Source: Macrotrachela quadricornifera (lineage: Eukaryota > Rotifera > Eurotatoria > Philodinida > Philodinidae). Taken from it: 64,000 bases of DNA. A model generated the notes under the pieces. The model did no database searches. It was given only the letters and a program-made list of their open reading frames with translations, and was not told where the DNA came from. Each line of letters begins with the position of its first letter. Position 1 is the stretch's first letter. Made by a program: the position numbers and the translations under genes. The stretch lies in the NCBI GenBank assembly GCA_022393335.1, contig JAJEKB010020889.1, positions 385,135-449,134 on the forward strand. The letters are read 5' to 3'. Below are positions 58,506-64,000 of the stretch, piece by piece.

Positions 58506-61500
58506 CGGTAACTTGATATTTGGAATTTTCAGGTAGGTCTTGAAAAACTGTAGACAATATGTCGTAGCTTTCAAATTTAAAAGAAAATTGTTTTTGGCAA
58601 ATATCATAAAGAGAGGAGTCATAATTTATTACCATATTTTCTCTACGTGAAATAAGCCTCATTTCTTTAGCTAGCGTGTTTGGTTGACTTCACATGATTC
58701 TTTGTAAAGCAGTTTTTTTTAAAGATATAGCGAAGTTTTAAACTTAACCAATGCATTATAGCCGAGATATGATAATTCTACGAATAGCATCAAAAATAGC
58801 ATTTTACGGATCCTTTTTTTATTAATTGGCGACATTTTCTTGTCAATCATTTATACGAGATCTTTTCACGATATATTGTCATTAATGTAAATTTAACTTC
58901 TGAAAACTTTCTCATACATAAATTTGGAGATGCATAGTACAATCATCATTTTTCAACAACCGTATCTGAGCAGCATGACTATTCTTCTCTTTTGAAAAAG
59001 AAATCTCAAGAGATATTCCTTTTCTTTATTAAATATACTAGTTTAAAGATATATTGATTGTTGACGACATGTACGACAAGTTTTGGCCTTTCATATGTTT
59101 AAATGCAAGAAATCAACGTACAAGACGTATGGTTTGAGTAGCATACATCATTCTTGAAGACAGGAATGTGAATTCTATATGAATGAGACACTGATAAAAG
59201 AGAATAAGGTCATCCTGTAATGAGTCTATTGAAAACTAATTGATTATTATTAGCATAGAATTGTTTATGCACCCTGTGTACAAATAGTCAGCATATATTG
59301 GCTTTAGATATCAATCCGAAAGTTCAATATTTCAATTGTCATTCGTGAGCCATTTATTTTTACTTTTCAAGAAAAAGTGGATTAACTTATTGTATTGTAA
59401 CTTACAAAGTAATGTTATAGAATTTATTCATAGTATACAGTACCTGCATGAACATTTACATTATCATTATTTACAATACTGAATAACAACTCCTTTGAAA
59501 ATAAAACAAAATTATCATACAAATGGCTTATCGGACTGATGAACGTTCAACTAGATTGTTGATTTTTAAAGAACACGTTTCATATCTACTACTGTATTAC
59601 TATCCATTAAGATGAAATTTTTCTGAACCCAGTATCTTGTTAAACTCTGTATTTTATTAAATGAGAAACTCTTTTAAAACATTAGTGTTAATTGAAAGGT
59701 TTAACACTATCCTTTTTGAATTATGTAGCTCAGCGTAGAATATTATCGATAAGATAGAAATTAATGCCAGTTCACCTGCACTTGATTTTATTTCATGACA
59801 AAAATATATGTTCCATAGTGAAAAATTGTTAGAGACTGGCTATCACTGGTGCTAAACGTAAAGAGAGAGAGACTATATGTATATATAGCGACCAATTTGT
59901 TCATCTGACGATAAAACACATAAAATGTAATTCTGAGTTTCAGGTAGTGAAAAGCAAGAATAACACGTGACACAATTGGGATAAAGGCAACAACGAAGGT
60001 AGACAGTTTCGAGCGTTATATCGAAAGAATATAAGGAGGATAGAGATGAAATAAAGACAACCAATAATATCCACATATTTTTAGATTTGATAATTATATT
60101 GTTCATCTTCAAATGTTTGTTTGATAGAATTTTCACAATTTTATTGATTGCTAAGAAATATTTTCAATTAATAAAAAGCTATTTTAAATGCTATTAATGC
60201 AATTATTATATTTCACCCACAATTCATTTGTTAGGTTTAAAAATTTTCTTGTATGCCCAAAAAATATTGTTCTATAAAATAGGTTAGCTTTCATTTCGAT
60301 CTAAAATTTTTGATTGAACGGTTATATTTAAGGCACAGTCATGTTTCTTGTGTAGTGATTACGTAGAAGTAGTAACACTGACACTCATGCATTCAGTTGT
60401 TTAGACATGGATGTTGATTTACGCTTACCTTCTGTATTCATACAAGACATACGCTCTGTGTATAAGTGTCAAATTCATTAGTGTCTTTGCCTGCAACATG
60501 AATAAAATTTTGCTGAATTCGTCATATCAATACTATAGAATTGTATTTGTAAAAACCATTACTAATATAATTCAACATCGGCGTACATGTTCTTTTTTTA
60601 AGATTGTAATAGACATAGAGTAATGTGCAAAACTTTAGTTTTTTTCCATAGCTATTCTTGTATTGTTCGTTAAATAAGAGCATGTATCTAAAAGAATGCA
60701 CTATATTGACTGGAAAAACTTGTTCATTTGTTGAAGTCTTCAATGGTTATTAGCTTTCATGCATATACATGCATCTTATTTGCTATTTACCATAAAAAAT
60801 AAATAGAAGTATTTGAATAAATTTTAAAAAAATATTTCACGAATTTCTTGAAACAATTTGTTTATTGTTTAATCAAACAATTCTCTTCGTTATAAGTAAA
60901 TAAGAATATTTTTAAAAATTCTTCAAAGTTATAATATCGCAGAATAGCAGGTATTCTGACAATGAAAGCAACATTTCCATTGAGGTGATCGTTCAGTAGT
61001 TTCTGGGCAGGAATTTGAAGCGGATTTTACGATGAAAAAAAGATCGAAGAAAATTAGTAAGTTACACATGAACTAGCTTAACTTTCTGCATTGCGATGAA
61101 AATCTTCTAAATCTTGTTTGAAAAAAAAATATAAAAGGACTTTCCAAGAGGAGCATGTCTAGAAACTTTTTCAGTAATCATAGTTTTTTTACTTCGTAAC
61201 AAATATGATTTTGTAGCTGTTTAAAAGAAGGATCATCAAATGAGTGAGCTTAAAATTTTAATCATTTCAATTTTCAAATTTAAATATCCATCGAAAGATG
61301 CAGATAGATAATAATCTCATGAAATTAAATAATTAACTGGTGATTTATATGAAAGATTGAAGTCTTATTAAAGAACTATCAGGTTCATAATTTCCATACT
61401 ATCTTATCTTATTTAAATAATTCTAAAAATGAATTCATTGCACTAAAATCGACCATAAGAATATGGTTCAAAAATAAGTTATTTTGTTGGTCGCTTCTAT

Positions 61501-61846
61501 CAGTCAATATTCTTTCAAAACTCTTTGAAACTGATACCAAAACGCTATTTTCAACGTATTCTTTCAGCTAATGTATGATTCAAGAGGGTTGGCCAAGAAA
61601 AATATCAGTGAATCAATTTGCTTTCTTATACATTTCCATCATTTCGAAAAATAACATAGTAGCTTTTAAATTTTTTTAAATAAGATTGTTGAAATCTCGT
61701 CACTTATCGAAAAGCTATGTGTAATTTGAAAGAGCAAATATCAGTATATTTTTCTATGATAAAAAGTCAACTTGATATTTTTTCGAAACAATGGTGTATC
61801 TGAGAAGGCCCTTAAACAGTCGGAAGTAAGATTTTGCCGAACTATG
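58506..61846. other. Gene-poor stretch, nothing recognised
   Basis: More than 3 kb of AT-rich DNA. Short ORFs at 59788-60136 and 60411-60743 overlap on both strands or lack any family feature. No RNA gene, CRISPR-like array or clear element was seen. Confidence 0.45.
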
Positions 61847-62154
61847 CACTGAAAACAAAAAAGGTGTTCGCCGAAACCATTTTTGAAACGAGATCGAAAC
61901 CCTTTTAAGGGTTTCGTATCAACCTAAGATGCTTCCATCAGACTTGTTAAAGGCTAAGCAATCTTTTCTGAAGGTTTCGTAGTTTTTCTACGAAACCTTC
62001 AAATGGTTTAGAATTCGTTTCAAACTGCGAAACCCTCTAAAGGCTGCATTTGGCCTAAAAAACATTTTTAAAGGGTCTTCATTTTCCACGAAACCTTTTC
62101 TTATTTCACGAAACCCTATTAGGTTTCGATGAACACCTTTTTTTGTTTTCATTG
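61847..62154. mobile_element. MITE with ~32-bp inverted termini (308 bp)
   Basis: CACTGAAAACAAAAAAGGTG at the left mirrors CACCTTTTTTTGTTTTCATTG at the right apart from one substitution and an A-run length change, followed by TTCGCCGAAACC / GGTTTCGATGAA. The body carries many CGAAACC(C)TTT phrases and small hairpins (CGAAACCCTTTTAAGGGTTT). No ORF; class unknown. Confidence 0.75.
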
Positions 62155-62921
62155 TGGATGAACGATTGTGAGCTGCCTATTGCACTTCATTTTAGAAAAC
62201 CTCAACAGAAACTTCAACGATCGGTTTTTTTACAAAATGATCGTGCATGATGATATTATACAGTTTTTTGTACATGCGTATTTAGTTGCCAATAGTTTTC
62301 AAAACTGAATTTAACGAAAAATAATAGATAATGCATCGATCGAATTTATCCAAGGGTCAAACGCGTCGCGCCGATGAGCTTTATCTTGAACTAGGACGGA
62401 CAAAAAAAACGATCAAAAATAAATTCTTATATGAATTATACGTATAACTCAAGAAATATCTATTCTGTTAGAATAGCTACAGAAACCAAAATAGTGTAAA
62501 TAAAATGAAAACTTTTGTCAAACTACGTTAGAAGAGCAAAGCATACGTTTTATCGATGTTTATTATTGTATTCCAAATAATGATTTTATTGTAGTGGTTG
62601 AGACTTAGAAGCTTTTGATGAAGTTTGCAACAAATAAGAGATTCTAACTATAAATATTCATCTGTATAAAAGTGCTTTTGCCTGGGTAACGGATTTTTTT
62701 TCGAAGCCAAATATAGAGTATATACGACACTTTAGGTATTGAATAAATATATGTCTATAAGAAATAGTATATGCCAACCTTTCGTGGTAATCGTGAGTCC
62801 ATATATCACTGAAATTATGTAATGAATGATTTGCAAGATCCGTACATGTACTAGAGAGTGATTATAAATGCGTTATTGCTATCGAAAATGTAGTATTTTT
62901 GGAAATAAATTGCTATACTTA
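62155..62921. other. Spacer, nothing recognised
   Basis: AT-rich sequence between two elements. Confidence 0.4.
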
Positions 62922-63541
62922 CGAGGGAGAGTCACCAACTTAAAAATCGCTTTTCAGCTGATACTTTGTGCATAAGTAGATCCTAGCGAGACTAGTAAAG
63001 GTCTAAAATGTTAAGCGCTAATAGACCTTTCTTTTCGAGTTATAGTCGTTTTACTAAAATTTCAGCCTGTGCTTGAGTACATACTCAAAAATCGAATGAC
63101 CGTATTTCGATCTGAATTTCTGTCAATACGCAGGTCTAGCGATAGCTAACAGACCTTACAAAATTTCAGTCCAATCGGACGCTTCTTTCACGAGACAATA
63201 AATCTTCAAGAAGTACTCATATTTCACCAATGATTCATAAAAATCTGTTTATTTTGAAGATTTATTATCTCGTGAAAGAAGCGTCCGATTGGACTGAAAT
63301 TTTGTAGGGTCTGTTAGCTATCGCTAGACCTGCGTATTGACAGAAATTCAGATCGAAATACGGTCATTCGATTTTTGAGTATGTACTCAAGCACAGGCTG
63401 AAATTTTAGTAAAACGACTATAACTCGAAAAGAAAGGTCTATTAGCGCTTATCATTTTAGACTTTTACTAGTCTCACTAGGATCTACTTATGCACAAAGT
63501 ATCAGCTGAAAAGCGATTTTTAAGTTGGTGACTCTCCCTCG
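62922..63541. mobile_element. Near-perfect palindromic foldback element (620 bp)
   Basis: Arms of about 288 bases (62922-63209 and 63254-63541) differ at only a handful of sites around a ~44-base loop. Ends are CGAGGGAGAGTCACC and GGTGACTCTCCCTCG, each bordered outside by TTA (62919-62921; 63542-63544), a possible 3-bp target duplication. No ORF. The high arm identity indicates recent origin or continuing correction between arms. Confidence 0.88.
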
Positions 63542-63544
63542 TTA

Positions 63545-63882
63545 GACCTAGAGAAGTCAAAAATCCATTCAACTATTTCCTCGTCCTCAGAACTAATTAA
63601 AGTTATTGTGGATTATACCAGCAAAAAATTGGAAGTTACTTATAGGTGATTGTACTGTAGTCTGTAGATACTTTGGATAATGAAAGTGTATTCATCCAGC
63701 ACTTCCACATCTTCTCCACAGGATTCGACATTTTAGTCGATCATATATCACACCTTTTCGCAACGCTTAATTTATCTTAAATCACACTTTAGAATTATAA
63801 TTATGATTTTGACAAAAATTAATCTTTAGTATAATAAATTTTTATGTTTTTTAAGAATCAGTTTGAAACCTGATATTAACAA
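63545..63882. other. 5' flank of the gene at the right edge
   Basis: AT-rich sequence with no gene; presumed promoter of the truncated gene. Confidence 0.4.
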
Positions 63883-64000
63883 ATGGCTTCAAAATATCCT
63901 GATAATAATGATTCACAACATAATCAACGATTTTCAGATTTTGATCGAGAACCCCTTCAAATGTTAACCCCTATTCAAGGTTATGAAAAAAAACCTCTGG
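63883..64000 (+). CDS. Partial gene start, possible ADP-ribosyltransferase-family protein
   Basis: From the ATG at 63883 the frame stays open for 39 codons to the window edge. It reads MASKYPDNNDSQHNQRFSDF followed by DREPLQMLTPIQGYEKKPL. This acidic start, with a TPIQGYE..PL phrase, resembles N-termini of bdelloid arginine ADP-ribosyltransferase proteins, as far as can be recalled; no catalytic part is in the window. It is truncated by the window, not by mutation. Confidence 0.5.
   Translation, partial: MASKYPDNNDSQHNQRFSDFDREPLQMLTPIQGYEKKPL

Noticed and set aside
1..64000. tRNA or rRNA genes
   Set aside because: I looked for GGTTCGAATCC-type B boxes and conserved rRNA phrases and saw none; apparent GGTTCGGTTCGG near 26080 belongs to the hAT end.

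Overview
The window reads as AT-rich nuclear DNA of a small invertebrate, most likely a bdelloid rotifer (a Rotaria- or Adineta-like genome; genus is a guess). Reasons: spliceosomal introns with GT..AG ends (842-2092; 16716-16999), lineage-typical 7TM receptors, an F-box/LRR-like protein, a degenerate ionotropic glutamate receptor-like gene, a TPR fragment, and at the right edge a start resembling the ADP-ribosyltransferase families expanded in bdelloids. No bacterial, phage or organelle organisation is present. Protein identities come from reading motifs, not from database searches.

Layout. 0.4-8.2 kb (+): a two-exon gene for a ~2148-residue chimera: RRM-like segment, seven CCCH zinc fingers, complete DEAH helicase, RING-IBR pair, PARP-like ADP-ribosyltransferase and C-terminal WWE domain. 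9.0-9.6 kb: a mariner transposase relic and a signal-peptide-like fragment. 11.6-13.2 kb (-): UDP-glycosyltransferase. 15.8-22.9 kb (-): a very large VLIG/GVIN-type GTPase joined through a Cys/His cluster to a von Willebrand A domain, with one intron and a single in-frame TGA. 23-39 kb: gene-poor, filled with a hAT element, several long-inverted-repeat (foldback) elements, degenerate minisatellites and a dispersed repeat. 39-52 kb: a receptor/fast-evolving gene cluster with two 7TM genes, a 7TM pseudogene, an iGluR pseudogene, an F-box/LRR gene cut by a 2-kb hAT insertion with perfect 8-bp target duplications, an unknown gene broken by tandem TGA codons and a TPR pseudogene. 53-64 kb: tandem repeats and more foldback/MITE elements, including a nearly perfect 620-bp palindrome, then the first 39 codons of a gene running off the end.

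How parts relate. The helicase-ubiquitin-ADP-ribose chimera and the VLIG-like GTPase both belong to families whose vertebrate relatives act in innate or antiviral defence, and they lie about 8 kb apart, facing each other (+ and -); a functional link is inference only. The rest is shaped by transposition: insertions, foldbacks and decayed genes in many states of preservation.
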